64,000 bases of DNA from assembly GCA_015039365.1 (NCBI GenBank), contig WION01000213.1, forward strand, positions 28,249-92,248. Reading direction: 5' to 3'. Position 1 is the stretch's first letter. Each line of letters begins with the position of its first letter. The notes under the pieces are model-generated. The model was given only the letters and a program-made list of their open reading frames with translations, searched no databases and had not been told where the DNA came from. Positions 31,304-43,498 of this stretch are shown here, piece by piece. The stretch is from Amanita rubescens. Lineage: Eukaryota; Basidiomycota; Agaricomycetes; Agaricales; Amanitaceae. Made by a program: the position numbers and the translations under genes.

Positions 31304-31755
31304 TGTTACGAACTCGTTAATCTCAACTTAAGTTGCAGCGGCAACTCTAGTCACGATTACAAGTCTTAAGTCAAACGTTAAGATTATAAGTTCAATACTA
31401 AGTCAAGGCGTTGACTTAGGATCTGAGGACGATTGTGGTAGATGAGTTAAGAGTACGGTTATATTGCCAGACGACAATAAACAGCTAAGTCGAACTTAGG
31501 GTTCGACTTTAGAATACAGGCGGTACTTATACTAGCAAGTACAAGGAGACGTACTAATTAATGAATAATGGTAAGTACGAAAGTAAGTATAAGGACGGCG
31601 TCATATGTGGAACAAGGATTGGTATAAGTAAGGGAACGAGTTAGTCCGTATGAATCGAGCATAAGGGGAGAAACGAATAAGGTATGCATAAGGGAAACAA
31701 ACATGTCCGACGTATCATGTAAGCATAATGCGGGAGTCCGTACCGTGTTGTAACA
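31304..31755 (-). repeat. gypsy-3 5' LTR
   Basis: 452 bp, TGTTACGAAC to GTTGTAACA on the + strand. It abuts the truncated start of gypsy-4 directly. Confidence 0.96.
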
Positions 31756-33116
31756 ACCACCTTTACGCACTGCCCTTTCTGATTGGACCCTTGATGATGA
31801 ATTAATCCTGTACAAAGGGAAATCCTTTATTCCCCCTGACGCCGATCTTCGCCGAGATATTATTAGAGATTTTCATGAATCACCAACAAGCGGACACCCC
31901 GGTTTCTTCAAAACACTCGCCTTATTAAAAGAATATTACTGGTGGCCATTGATGTCAAAAATGGTTAAACAGTTCGTTGACGGATGCACGGCATGTCAAC
32001 AAATGAAATCAAATACACACCCTACTGCCGCACCTCTGATGCCAATCAAGTCTCACGCACACCGACCCTTTCAACAAATAACTATGGATTTCATAACTGA
32101 TTTACCCACAAGTAACGGTTTTGATTCTATCTTTATCGTGGTCGATCAAGGACTTACAAAGGGAGTAATTCTCATACCTTGTAATAAAACTATCACCGCC
32201 GACGAAACCGCCGACCTCTACATTCGGAATGTATTCAAAAACTTTGGTTTACCCGACATCATGATCTCCGATCGAGGACCACAGTTCGCATCACATGTCT
32301 TTAACAGCATAATGGACTCATTAAAGATCAAACACAAAATGAGTACCGCCTTCCATCCACAGACTGATGGACAAACGGAGCGATATAACGCCGAATTAGA
32401 AGCTTATCTCCGAATATTCTGTGCCTATGAACCAGATACTTGGAACAAGATGATACCAATAGCACAATTCGCGCATAATTCACGCACTCATGAAGCATTG
32501 AAACAATCGCCCTTTCAATTGATGTATGGAACATCCCCGGTTGCACTTCCCCTTGTCTCAAATAAGACAAATACACCAACCGCCGATAACCGCATCAACT
32601 CCTTGTTCCGCGCACGAGAAGAAGCACTCGCCGCACATGATCTAGCACGAGCTAAGATGATGGAGAGAACAACGAGAAAGACTAAACCGTTCAAAGTCAA
32701 TGACAAAGTATGGTTAGAGTCTAGGAACCTGAAGATTCCTTATCAGAGCAGAAAGCTCGCACCTAAACGAGAAGGTCCCTTTTCCATTAAAGAAGTCTTA
32801 GGACCAGTGACATATCGTCTCACGCTACCAAGACAATGGAAAATTCATAACGTATTCCACGCCGTCTTACTAACGCCGTTCAAAGAAACTTCCTTTCATG
32901 GAACAACGGAAACGAGGCCCCCCCCCCGATCTGATCGAAGGAGAACAAGAATACGAAGTAGAAGCACTGCTTGCACATCGCAAGTTTAGAGGGAAATTAC
33001 AATTTCTTGTAAAGTGGAAAGGCTATGACACCAGCGAAAACACATGGGAACCAGAAAATAACTTGACGCATATGGAAGACCTCCTTCTAGAATATAAAAG
33101 ACGAAGGAAACTCTGA
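31756..33116 (+). pseudogene. pol: gypsy-4 Pol fragment
   Basis: Integrase (HHCC and DDE motifs present) through chromodomain. One extra C in a C-run at about 32928-32937, compared with gypsy-1, shifts the frame before the chromodomain, which continues in another frame (32898-33116). Confidence 0.92.
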
Positions 33117-33148
33117 GATGTCATTCACATACCAAGTTACTATGCAGA

Positions 33149-33691
33149 ATGGAAACGACACCACTGACGCTGTTCAGCACTTCCCCTGGTCCGAATTTTA
33201 TGCTGGAGAGACCATCGACACCCGATTCACCACTCCCGCTGGGCCCCACCGACCTCGACTCGTTCTTCATACCACCGACACCGACGAAGAAGACGTTGAC
33301 CCGAACGACTTCGTTGATGTTCCCCACGGATCTCCCAATCAAACCTCGTCTCAGACGATCCCGATCACTCCCACCGAAACCCAGGAAACCCATCACGGAA
33401 CATCAGAAACTCTGGCTGTACCTGGACGAATTACGGAAGATCGCAATAGCCGACCGATCCCACCTAGAAACGCTGAAGACATTAGCGTTACCTTACATAG
33501 AGAGACGGTACTTGCCGGTCACGCTTCGACTCAATCTCATAACGAATCTATTCGAGGCAACGACCAGAGTCACGGTACAGATGGGACTAACCACGATATG
33601 GCTGGCCCCATCATACAAACCACCCCCGATCTCTATCTCAGTTATCATGGAATTACTACTTACACCAAGGTTAGAGACCGCGTCACTCTGA
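33149..33691 (+). CDS. gypsy-4 ORF3, 180 aa
   Basis: Open, same length as in the other three copies, overlapping ORF4. Carries P-to-L, D-to-G and T-to-I type changes relative to gypsy-1, so it is not frozen. Confidence 0.6.
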   Translation: METTPLTLFSTSPGPNFMLERPSTPDSPLPLGPTDLDSFFIPPTPTKKTLTRTTSLMFPTDLPIKPRLRRSRSLPPKPRKPITEHQKLWLYLDELRKIAIADRSHLETLKTLALPYIERRYLPVTLRLNLITNLFEATTRVTVQMGLTTIWLAPSYKPPPISISVIMELLLTPRLETASL

Positions 33692-34875
33692 TCTGTAACG
33701 CCGCTAGATTACAGGTCGACATCTTTGACCAAGAAAGGATAGCTCGAGTCTGGCGACTCCTCATGGATTTCCGAACCGCCACTACCCTTGCCGGTCAAGC
33801 CCGAGATCAGTACAACTATCACTGTGCCGATTTAATTGAAACGTTTGTAAACGTTACGTCACTATATTGGGAAGACGTTCATCCGAAAGGAGGAAATCTA
33901 GATCAACTGGCGATAGATCTATTACGACGACTTCTCACAGCTGACGTCGAGCGCTATATCATCCTTGCTATAGAAAGCATTGACGACCAAAGGTTTGGAC
34001 TAAAAATACAGCCTCACGATCAGAATAACCGGATCGCTGTCAACCATTGGTTTCGTGCTACCGAAGCTACACCCGACCGACACCGAGCAACTAGATGCAT
34101 TATGGAGACAGATCGTAAATCAAGAGAAGTCTGGTGCCTCACCGGAAAGATCCGAGATCTCTTGTCCAGTATCCAAGGAGACACGGAATGGACCACGGCC
34201 GAATTCGCAGATGGAGTTCCCTTGCATCAACTCACTAGCGACCACATTGCGCAGATCAATAATGCGATCAGCGATCTCGATCTTCATCGCCGAATCCATA
34301 CAACAGGCGATCTCATTGAGGAAGAACCAAAACGAGATAAGAAGGCTCCTCCTCCTCCTCGATCCGCATCACCCCCAACCACCACCGTTATTCGCCACGG
34401 AGTCTGGAATATTCCTGTCCCCACTACTCGACGAAACGACACTCCGCCTTCTCGACGACCTACGACCCGCAGTATGACAAATGCCGCCAGTCAACGCCCC
34501 CATCGTTACAACCGCTGTATTCACTGCCGAGGTAAACATGCCTCTGAGGATCATCATCTCGCTACTGCAATTCCTCCTGTGTCTACTCTATCTACACGCG
34601 CTCCCACGCGCCGACGCGATCCGACGCCCGATCCTCCCACTAAGAAGAAAGGACGTTCTCGAGCTACCACAAATACCGCCAATACCCCCGCTTCCACTAG
34701 CCGCCGCCCTCATCAGCCGAAGAAGAAGGGAAAGAAGAAGGCACACCATGCGTCACAGTGTCAGGCATGCGTCAACGGACGACAGTGCGACGGAGCTGAC
34801 GACGATGCCTGCGACCTTTATGGCGACTACGGCTATCAGCACGACGACGTCGCCATGCACAATATGACCACTTGA
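33598..34875 (+). CDS. gypsy-4 ORF4, 425 aa
   Basis: Intact. In this copy the frame is also open upstream to 33118, giving a 585-codon frame; that extension is stopped in gypsy-2 and gypsy-3, so I prefer the internal ATG (MAGPIIQTTPDLYL). The CIHCRGKH and CQACVNGRQC clusters are present. Confidence 0.75.
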   Translation: MAGPIIQTTPDLYLSYHGITTYTKVRDRVTLICNAARLQVDIFDQERIARVWRLLMDFRTATTLAGQARDQYNYHCADLIETFVNVTSLYWEDVHPKGGNLDQLAIDLLRRLLTADVERYIILAIESIDDQRFGLKIQPHDQNNRIAVNHWFRATEATPDRHRATRCIMETDRKSREVWCLTGKIRDLLSSIQGDTEWTTAEFADGVPLHQLTSDHIAQINNAISDLDLHRRIHTTGDLIEEEPKRDKKAPPPPRSASPPTTTVIRHGVWNIPVPTTRRNDTPPSRRPTTRSMTNAASQRPHRYNRCIHCRGKHASEDHHLATAIPPVSTLSTRAPTRRRDPTPDPPTKKKGRSRATTNTANTPASTSRRPHQPKKKGKKKAHHASQCQACVNGRQCDGADDDACDLYGDYGYQHDDVAMHNMTT

Positions 34876-34915
34876 ACGTTTTGTTGTTGCGGTCAACAAC
34901 ATAGGGGAGAGCTAG

Positions 34916-34992
34916 TGTTACAACACGGTACGGACTCCCGCATTATGCTTACATGATACGTCGGACATGTTCATTTTCTCTTTATGCCTACC
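34916..34992 (+). repeat. gypsy-4 3' LTR, truncated
   Basis: First 77 bp of the LTR, from TGTTACAACACGG to TATGCCTACC, then loss of homology. Confidence 0.9.
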
Positions 34993-36235
34993 ATCAGGAA
35001 AATGGTTGAAAATGGATAAGGGTATATAAAGCTTTATAACAACCAAAAAAACTATAATATATACAACTCTGATGTATCGATTGATAATGTAATATAAAGG
35101 ACGGTAGGGTTGGTAGATTTCACAAGGTAGCCCAGAATTGGCTCTCTCACAAGTGTGGGACTATCTGAGAAAAAGGCTATAATATAATGATCAGGAGTAA
35201 TAAGTATGACAATTCTTGTCAATTATGTATAATATTTATGAAAACCTACCAGCTGTCTCAGGGTAGATAAGACACGGTAGTGATGGCAGATTACATCACA
35301 GATATCAGAGTGTGACCAATGGATACCAGTAGTTACAACTTGCAAAGATGTGTAAGGGTGACTACATAGGTCATGAGATGCCAGACATATTAACTTGCAT
35401 AAGGACTGCCAGAATAACCCAAAAAAGTCAGGTGTCTCACTCATTACAAGGATGGTACCTCTGATCAAATTCTTTCATGGTGTCACAGACAGATCATGAA
35501 CATCAACAACAACAGGAAGGTATTGACTGATCTATGTCTACCAGACCATACCATCATTGGTGCAAAGGGACCTCTGACCAAATGCCATCTGGTAGTTACA
35601 ATATTATCATATGTGCAAGACATGGGATGGCAGATAATGAGTGTCAGCCTGTTGTTTTCTGGCCATTGAATGTCTGAGTTTGCCTTGATGATACCCTTGA
35701 TCAGTGCTGTCAGGCAGCCATGGTTTGTAAGATCTCCCAGTGTTGAGGGGTTAGATCAGGGGCATCAGCTTGTTAACCATTGGATCAAGGATAATAAGTT
35801 ACATCACTGGTAGCAGGATGGTGACATTGATCCAGCTTTACCTGAACCATACCAGTATTGGTTTGACTGTGCCTCTGCTCAAGGACCACAATGGTTTGTA
35901 AAAAGTGCAATGTGCATCAGACTTTCAATTCCTGTTCTTTGGATGGCAGGATTTGGTGTGATAGTGCTTCTGATCAGGCACTGTCAGGCAGTCATGGTTT
36001 GATAAGGCATGATCTCATATGCTCAAGCACAGTAGAACAGACAATTATTATTGCATATGGTAATACTCTGTCCCAAATGAAAACTCTACCATCTGTAGAG
36101 GTACACTGTCAAGCATTACAATGTCACATCTAATTGGTCAAGTCTGGTCACCAATGCCAACTGTAACCGTAACTGGTTATGAAACAGCCCAAACCAGGTG
36201 TAACCAGTTATATATTATTCGAGGGCTGTCCATGA
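34993..36235. other. AT-rich non-coding DNA, possible decayed transposon
   Basis: No supported gene. It contains degenerate internal repeats (for example CTGTCAGGCAG...CATGGTTTG near 35707 and again near 35981, and ACCATACCA...ATTGGT near 35545 and 35845) and an inverted repeat TAACTGGTTA / TAACCAGTTA (36170-36179, 36201-36210). No convincing terminal inverted repeats. Confidence 0.4.
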
Positions 36236-39200
36236 CTAGTGACTGGTGCTCAGGTGCTCGGCTTGCTCAGGTGTCGCAGGGGTGCAACAGGATGTGGGAG
36301 AGTGCAGGAGCCTGGGCATGGGAGGGCACAGTGGGTGCAGTGGGGTGCAGGAGAGCGTGGTTGAGTGGTGGAGGGCAAGGGAGGGGGGTGGTGAGTCAGC
36401 AACATCGAAATCCGGCCTACCTGGACAACGTATGGGGTGGAGTGCATCATGTAGTTGAGCAGTTGGAGGGCGAAAGAGGGGATGGTTGGTCAACAACGTC
36501 AAAAAGTTGGCTATGGCACACAAATCAGAGCCCTACAAGAAATGTGTCGTAGAATCTTACCTTATATAAAATGAAGAGTGCAACGTAAGTCGGACAGGTT
36601 TGGCTACCATGGTTATGGCAGGCAGCAAATATGAAATCTATAGAAGGAATGACAGGGCATATTTGTGACGAAGTTAAATTTCCGCTTACGGTCAATATGC
36701 AATGTTGGCGGCTGGGTGGCATAAGTCTGGCAGTATAAAGTTGAACTTGCTTTGAGAACGGCACTGTCGACGTGCAATGTTGGCAGCTGCACAAGCAGTG
36801 AAGCTGGCGTCGGTGGGCGAATCAACGCCACATCGAGAAGTCACTCCTGCCCCAGCATCCTCAGTCGCTCCCTGCCTGCCCTTCTCCATTTTCCCCCACC
36901 ACTCGCATCACTCAGGCTGCTTCAACTCCAGTATCCTCAGTCATTCTCTGCCTTCTCCCATCTCACTTTATCACTCACACGCTTCTAAACTCACATGTCA
37001 AACGATTCCCAACCCCGAATTTTCGCCCTCAAAAACAACGGACCCTGAATTGCCATGGTCAGAAGAGAAGGAGGCACTGGAGAAGACTTCCCTGGCGTTG
37101 GAAAAACATGCGAGCGATGCAAGGAAGGCATTCGACGACGAAAGAAATGTTGACGGGGTGATAACGTGAGTCAATTTCTTGTTCGTCGGCCGATACCATT
37201 GACCTTGAGGAGGGGGGGATCGAAAGCGCATACCGTGGACAAAGACTGTTGGACGGCGCGAGGCTTTGAGGACGGTCATCCGAAATATACTCTCCACGTC
37301 TTCCCGGGCACGGAGAGGTCAGAGGGGTGGCAAGGCGATGGCAAGAGCTGGCGGGAACGATCGCTGGATGTGACGAAGAGGTGTTGGAAATTAAAAGAAA
37401 CCGATGTCGTTGCTAGGCAAGATGGAATGATGAAGGGCAAGGATCGAGGGGAGAGGCGGAGACGAACACAGGAGATGTACAGGCAGAGCCGAATGCAACG
37501 GGGATTCGATTTGAATGAACATCTTGATATATATCCAAAATGCAAGATACCACGCAAGCCATATTCCTATAGGCTATAGTGTATCACTTTGTAGGACATA
37601 GTTGAGTAGGTTGTATCACTAGGTTATAAGTATTCGCTAATATGTAGTCTAGAAAGACGATTAACGTATGTCCGAAATCATTTATAAAGCTTACCTTAGG
37701 AGGTGAGTGAATACGCTAAGTAGACGTCTAGTAGAATGGCTATCGTAAGACACGGTGACCATGGCTACAGGAGGGGACTTACGTTTGAACCATATTTGTG
37801 TAGAACCACTCGTAGAGCAATAGCCTTGTTGTACGCAGCCTGTTTGCGCGCGTATGCTGCGTTCTAAGTTTACTTGCATTCTTAGCTGCCAGATCAGTCC
37901 AAACGTCACTCGTCTTGGTAAAAAAATTGTATGGTACGGTCAAATTCGGCTCCTCCTTTTCTTCTCGTGCCTGGCGGCCCGATCCCGGAACCATTCCACT
38001 CTGTCCACTAATCTCAGTTAGTAGTAACGCACTCTTAATGCGGATAGGAACTTACTTTCAACTATCCATGCCTGATCCTCAATACTCGAGCTACAAAGAC
38101 GTTCCACCTGCCAAAACCAAGGATCCTCACTCCTGTTGCCACCTAATTTCCCCGGCCTAGTCGTGTCCTTCATGAAGAGCTGGCCAAAGGCTGTAGTGAA
38201 CGATCATCCGCCGCTAGACCAAGATGCAGAAGCGCCGAATAGGCATACACTTCTACGGCTTGCTTCTAATGTATGAATCAAACTTTCTGTGCGAGTCATC
38301 GCACACTGACCTCGAACATTGTCGCATTTGAAGTCAACGCAGCTAGTGTATGCACGGATTGCCATGCGGAGCTTCGCCAGTGCATTATGTGCCTAACTGC
38401 TAAGCAAAGCGAACTCGGCGTGTGCCAACTTATCTATCGCGAGAGTGCCACTTTGTAAACTCATTATAGAACCTGATACGCACAGCCGAGTGCACCATCT
38501 TCATCACCGTTGCCATTCATGGTACGTAAGCGTATTCTACATCATCAGTGAGTTTATTTCGCATATAAACACTGTATTACGCACTGCCCGTCCTCAAAAT
38601 TCATTCCGTATTCGCCAACTGAGCATCTCCAACTCCAGGATTGGGAAAGTCTCTTCGTCATTTCATCTTGAGCGGGATCTTGGTAAGCCTTGAGATGTGT
38701 TAAAGGCGCTAGCTTGCGACTAAGTACTTTAATTGTCTAGATCGTCGACTCGCGTATTACCAAAACGCGCCTCGTATACGCTGACGACGGCCCCATCACC
38801 CTCCCTTGCCCTCTACCATTCAACTTTGCCCCGCTGCACCCTCCCATGCCCTGTCACACCCATGTGCACCCTTCGCACTTCGCCTCACCCTAGGTAAGCT
38901 GGCTATTGTAGTAACTCTATCAGATGTGTGAGTCCCTGCAATTTTTACGACAAAGCGCTTACGCTGTTGGATAGCTTTCAACTTGTATCGTATGTTTGAA
39001 ACTAGTGTAAAGACGCTGAAAAAGAGAGAGGACGATTTCGACGCCCTCACCAGCTGCCACCCGAAGGACAGGATAACTATATGGGAAGCAATGGATGACC
39101 AACCAAAAGTAGTGGACGGGTCAGCAACAGCGAAGCAGGGATTGACATGGCTCACCTGGTGCCTGATTTTGTCGGTGGTGAGTTTGCAAATCACGGAGAG

Positions 39201-40504
39201 GCCTGGTACCTGAAGATGATGGAGAATCCGCCACTGTGGACAAAGAAAAGCGGCATGTGTCTGGGGACGTTTACTGGTTAGGCATAAATGGACGTCCACT
39301 TGGCCTTGTTCCAGCTTCGACTTCAGCTTCATTAGGTCCTTGTACCAATGGCACAATGTTGAAGGAATGACACAAGTGCCTCGGAATGTACGCGACAGTA
39401 TCCATAAGTTAGTTTAAATACGAGACGTGAGTAACATTACCAAACAAATTGAATGCAGGTGAACAGGGCAGTAACAGGTGGAAAGCGCGGGTAGCGTAGT
39501 CAGTCTAATGGAAATAAGGCAAAAAATCAATGCATACATGATGAAGTCGGCAGACGGAACTGGCACAGTTTGGGTCACGGTCGTGAAAGAGCGACGCGAG
39601 AGTCTACCCCTTGAGGGGCGACGTAAAGTCTGCCCCTGGATTCTTCTGTGCCGTGGATCGTAGGGATGACGAAGACGAAGAAACGAACAGACCACGGTGG
39701 TGGTGACGAGTCAGATCATACTAAGTGCGGTCAAAACATGCGCAAAGCCTGGGTTTCGCTCTCTTTCAAGTGCTCTCTCTTTGCGCTCTATTTGTGCTGT
39801 CTCTTTGCACTCTATTTGTCCACTCCAATACTGACACTGGCACATAGTATACTTGCGGGGCGGCGGGACCGACTACACGTGCTGCTGAAGGAGAAGCTTG
39901 TTTTCACCTCGAATTTGGGGGAACGGTGCTTCTGGTAACCTTCCGTTCTTTTTCATGCTCGGCCGATGTCTTTTTCACCCGCTGCGCATCAAATAGCATG
40001 GTAAGGCGTAAGGGCCGGGATATCAAGTTCAGGATGCGTCGAACTTACGACGGGATGCCAGGATTGAGATGGTTGAATCGACGAAGAAGATGTGTTGGTG
40101 GTGCGTTGTTGACGGGATTTTGCAGGGAGGTGAATGGATTTGTTCGCGCTGTGGCCGGTTATGATTGGCGGAAGAATTCAATGTCGCCTACATGATGTAC
40201 AGTTTGCAGGAAAATGGCGTCCGATCTGAAGCATGGTGCAATGATGCTCACAACCCGTACGCGGCGCAAATCGCAAGAGTCGGTACATTAGACAGTAAAG
40301 TAGAACTAATTATTGCTGGGTGGGGGGACACCCCATTCTGGTAAAAAAAAGAAGGCCGGTGGATGGAAGTCCAATAAGGTTAAGCTACGGTTTGATGCAG
40401 CACAACGGGACCAATTCAAGCTATCGTGCATCTCCTGAATATTCGCAGAACAAGAGGCTGGGGGTTATTGAGTTCTGTCTTTGCATAAATTAGCTTACTG
40501 GGTA
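36236..40504. other. 4.3 kb without a supported gene
   Basis: Mixed sequence with many short open frames. The most coding-like piece is 37010-37165 (+), reading FSPSKTTDPELPWSEEKEAL then a Lys/Glu-rich helix and ending at a GTGAGT donor; a basic frame follows at 37166-37579. Another is 38983-39213 (+), with KTLKKREDDFDALTSCHP. Both could be single exons or transposon remnants; neither has a family I recognise. Confidence 0.3.
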
Positions 40505-41920
40505 TCACGACGTTCGCCTGTTCTGCAATTGCTTCAGCTTTTCCCTCTTCTCCTTCAACTTCGCTAGTGCGCTTTCCTTCGTTATTCCACCTTCACGGCT
40601 CACGTAGCTGGGGAATACTTGACTACAAAAAGATGAGATAGAAGACTGGCACTGGATGTATTAACGAAAGACCTACCAATCCCACCAGCTCAGCAAATCA
40701 GTAACCTCGTTCTTCTCATCGGGATCGTTCAAAAAGTCACATACGCTCTCGTAGAATCTTTCCGAGTCGGTTGAAGTGTCAGATCGGCTGAAGACGGATG
40801 TGGATGACAAGGCGAAACAAAGCTACTTGGATGTTCAGTGATTGAAGCTACAAGGACGGTCAGACTTGGACTCGCCTGTGTAGCAACGTAGGCTAAGGAA
40901 GCCGTCGTGACCCGGGTCATGCCGTGGATACGAGCGTTGCCGGATCTCGTCGCTTTGTTCTCTTTCTCCACAGAGCTGGGCGAAGTGAAGATATGCTTGA
41001 AGGCCTGCACGCCCAGTAGTGAATAACCCAAAAAGAGAACAAACGAGTACGAACCCAGACAAGAAGCTCACTTCTAAAGAGCCCATCCCATGGATCTTCA
41101 GAGTCGAACTCCTGCTTCGCGTATAATATCAACGGCCATTGGTCCCCCTTCACAGCTAGTTGACCGCTGGTAAGCTTTGTGCGAGTTCTATGATAGCGGA
41201 TTAGCGTAACCAACATGTAAGGGGGATAAAGTGAGTCACTCGGGATCATTCCAATCTAGGCCAGCTGGACAGAGGAGCGCTCCGGTGACGGGGTGGTTGA
41301 AGCCACGGTTCGTCTTGACACTACGGGAAAGTGGTGGATTCAAAGGCTTGTCTCGGGGAGTTATCCAGTCCAGCACAACCCCCTTGAGACTCTTGGTGTC
41401 GTCAGATCTTGCGCTTGACATGCCTTTTTGAATCTAGTGGTAAACGATAAGCATAAATTTGAGAGCTCTCAAGTTGTAGACGTACCGAATCTGCTATCGT
41501 CATGTATTCTTCAAGTTCCGAGCTTTCCATAAGACGCTCCTGTAGATGGGGCACCATTTCCAACAGTTGCTGAAACACATTTAACTCCTTTCGTTGCCTA
41601 GTATAGAAGGAAATGAGTATGTCAAATGTCAGGATGCAAGAAAGAGGCTGAACACGGACTGCGTTGTGAGCGCTTCTAGGGCAACTTCCCCGTCTTGGCC
41701 GAAAAGAATGAGGCAATTTGCAATAAGTGCTTGGACATTACACATCGCATGTACTGTTCTGCCAAAGTGTCGCCCATGGTGAACGAAAGGACCACCTGCG
41801 CGACTGGGCTTCTGTGAATGCCATGTCTAGCGGAGAAGTGGTCAGATAGTCTCACGGCTTTTTCTTGCTTCCAAGCTTTAGAGCGTTGACCGGAGAAGGA
41901 TCGTTTTCGGCCCCAGACAT
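40505..41920 (-). CDS. DUF6698-like basidiomycete protein, 8 exons, 340 aa
   Basis: Proposed exons (-): 41920-41891, 41826-41660, 41597-41486, 41433-41240, 41187-41061, 41004-40876, 40822-40677, 40622-40505; introns 52-64 nt, phases consistent throughout. Characteristic stretches are SSARSDDTKSLKGVVLDWIT, GALLCPAGLDWNDPE, GDQWPLILYA, AFKHIFTSPSSVEKE and ATRSGNARIHGM, a pattern I recall as the uncharacterised basidiomycete family DUF6698. The C-terminus is Lys/Glu-rich coiled-coil-like. The fifth internal junction (CAG^GCGAGT at 40876/40875) uses a GC-AG intron. The first exon (10 codons) is the least certain. It diverges from the zinc-finger gene at 42096 across 175 bp, possibly a shared promoter. 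Molecular function unknown. Confidence 0.8.
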
Positions 41921-42095
41921 TGCAGGCGCGAGAACGAGTGTTCTTGAGGGAGGCTTTGCCTTTGTATCTCAGGCTCCCCTGGTATGTGAGTCACGTTCAG
42001 GGACGCTGGCAGAAGTGACTCATTATGACTGGGGCGACGGAAATCCCATCCCTACCCAGTTACATCAGATTCATCGCTTAGCGCTCAAGCTTACC

Positions 42096-43061
42096 ATGAT
42101 GCCTAGCGTTCCCGTACCGATGTTATTATCAACCTATTGCCAGAAGTTGCTGCATGTGATCAAGTCGAACCGCTGCGTAACGTCCTATGACCCTGCCAAA
42201 CAGGGCTTAGTTGAACATTACTGGCACGTAGTCATAACTTCCACCGTGATAAACTACGATGTTTTACTGACCTTGCATTGATTCGATAGGCCCGTCCTTC
42301 CGGGTGGCAAGCGAGTGCCCCCGGACGAATTGTGTCTATACCGTGAAACCCACCAATACATTGGGCCGGGATGCCTATGTCCGCTGCTAGAACCACTCAC
42401 AGCACATAAGGAGGCAGCGATATACCTGGCTGTAAATGGTCTGTACCCAGGGGAATACGTCGCCGAATGTGCAGACGACCGTTGCGGCTACTTGGGTTTG
42501 TCTCCATTTTCCGGCCTCGATGAAGCGAGTACTAATGCTCTGGCGTATCACTCAGTACCGTTAGAGCGCATATATCCTAGGCGAAGAGTCCCGGAGAAGG
42601 CATATCCCCTGCGAGGTCAGTATCCAGGTTTTCGATTCTAGGTTAACTTACGAACCTGGGTTGCAAGATGTCAGTACACCTTACCCTCCGGAAGTCTGTG
42701 CCAAGAACGAGGTGAGAGCTGATGTTGAGGGGCCCTGCCTCACAGAAGTCTTCGCCCAGGAGGTAGAGCCTGCGACCACCACGAGGCCGCTGAAGAGGAC
42801 ACATGCGGAAGCCGGTATGTGATGATAATCCTATTAGTGTGGATTAGTTACGACGACTGCGGAATAGGTCTGCTCGACCCACCATTCCCTGCATTGAAGA
42901 GGCGTCGGACACTGACTGACTGGCGGAGATTCGAAAAGGTTGGCAGTTTTCATAGGCCTGGACTAGCCGAAGAGGAATTCCTGGGCTTGTTCGTCCAGTG
43001 TGACATATGCAAGCTCATCGTTATGCATCGATCGTTCTACGAGCATAGTTGTGAGCCATAA
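42096..43061 (+). CDS. Cys-rich (GRF-like) putative zinc-finger protein, paralog A, 244 aa
   Basis: Exons 42096-42223, 42290-42495, 42556-42615, 42668-42814, 42868-43061; phases fit and total 245 codons. Intron 1 has a GC donor (TG^GCACGT). The protein has YDPAKQ...HYW, then IGPGCLCPLL, AAIYLAVNG, GEYVAECADDRCGYLVPLER (CxC...CX4C spacing, resembling GRF zinc fingers) and a C-terminal CDICKLIVMHRSFYEHSC pattern that could bind a second metal. This suggests nucleic-acid or protein binding, but no family name is certain. It is the first of a tandem pair, and the upstream region is also duplicated. Confidence 0.75.
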
Positions 43062-43498
43062 CTTGAAACTAACCAGCTGGATATTTGATATTCCTTTGAA
43101 CTTCATGATTCTCCACAATTTAACGATATTACCATTATCCCGACCCTCTAGAGTACATCCCTCAATAGACGATCGTATACTATTTATGCACGCAGAGATT
43201 TCCAAAGCCTGATCGACGTAGGTTGGCGGCATTCCACGCCAAAAGGTCACCTGCAATTGACAATATTTGAACCGGAGCTTTATTTTATATTCGTTGAGTG
43301 TATACTGGGTTGTTCTCCTGCTGCCCTTGGCATGTGCATTCAATGGCACTGAATCACGTGGGAGACGGATTGTTCAGGGACGCCAAGGTGACTCATTATG
43401 ACCAGGCGACCGAAATATAAGAGCCTATTCCTAGCCAGAGACGTCAACATCATCCCTTAGTGCTGAAATTGGACACCGACCCGCTCGATCTATCCCGA

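Larger units (their letters stand above)
23629..31755 (-). mobile_element. gypsy-3: full-length chromovirus (8127 bp)
   Basis: Both LTRs are 452 bp with about ten differences, nearly all A/G transitions on the + strand, so it is older than the Copia insertion. gag, pol, ORF3 and ORF4 are all open. No TSD: left flank TTGAC, right flank ACCAC. Each flank is a truncated gypsy copy of opposite orientation, so at least one end arose by recombination. Confidence 0.96.
31756..34992 (+). mobile_element. gypsy-4: 3' fragment of the chromovirus
   Basis: Plus-strand fragment beginning between RNase H and integrase (PPLRTALSDWTLDDEL) and ending 77 bp into its 3' LTR, after which unrelated AT-rich DNA starts. 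Together with gypsy-2 it forms an inverted pair around gypsy-3. Confidence 0.93.

Noticed and set aside
33118..34875. A single 585-aa ORF after pol
   Set aside because: The first 160 codons are stopped in gypsy-2 and gypsy-3 by changes silent in ORF3; the internal ATG gives a 425-aa ORF of equal length in all copies.
36236..36552. Opposed open frames in G-rich DNA
   Set aside because: Produced by base composition; several frames are open on both strands and none has motifs or splice signals.
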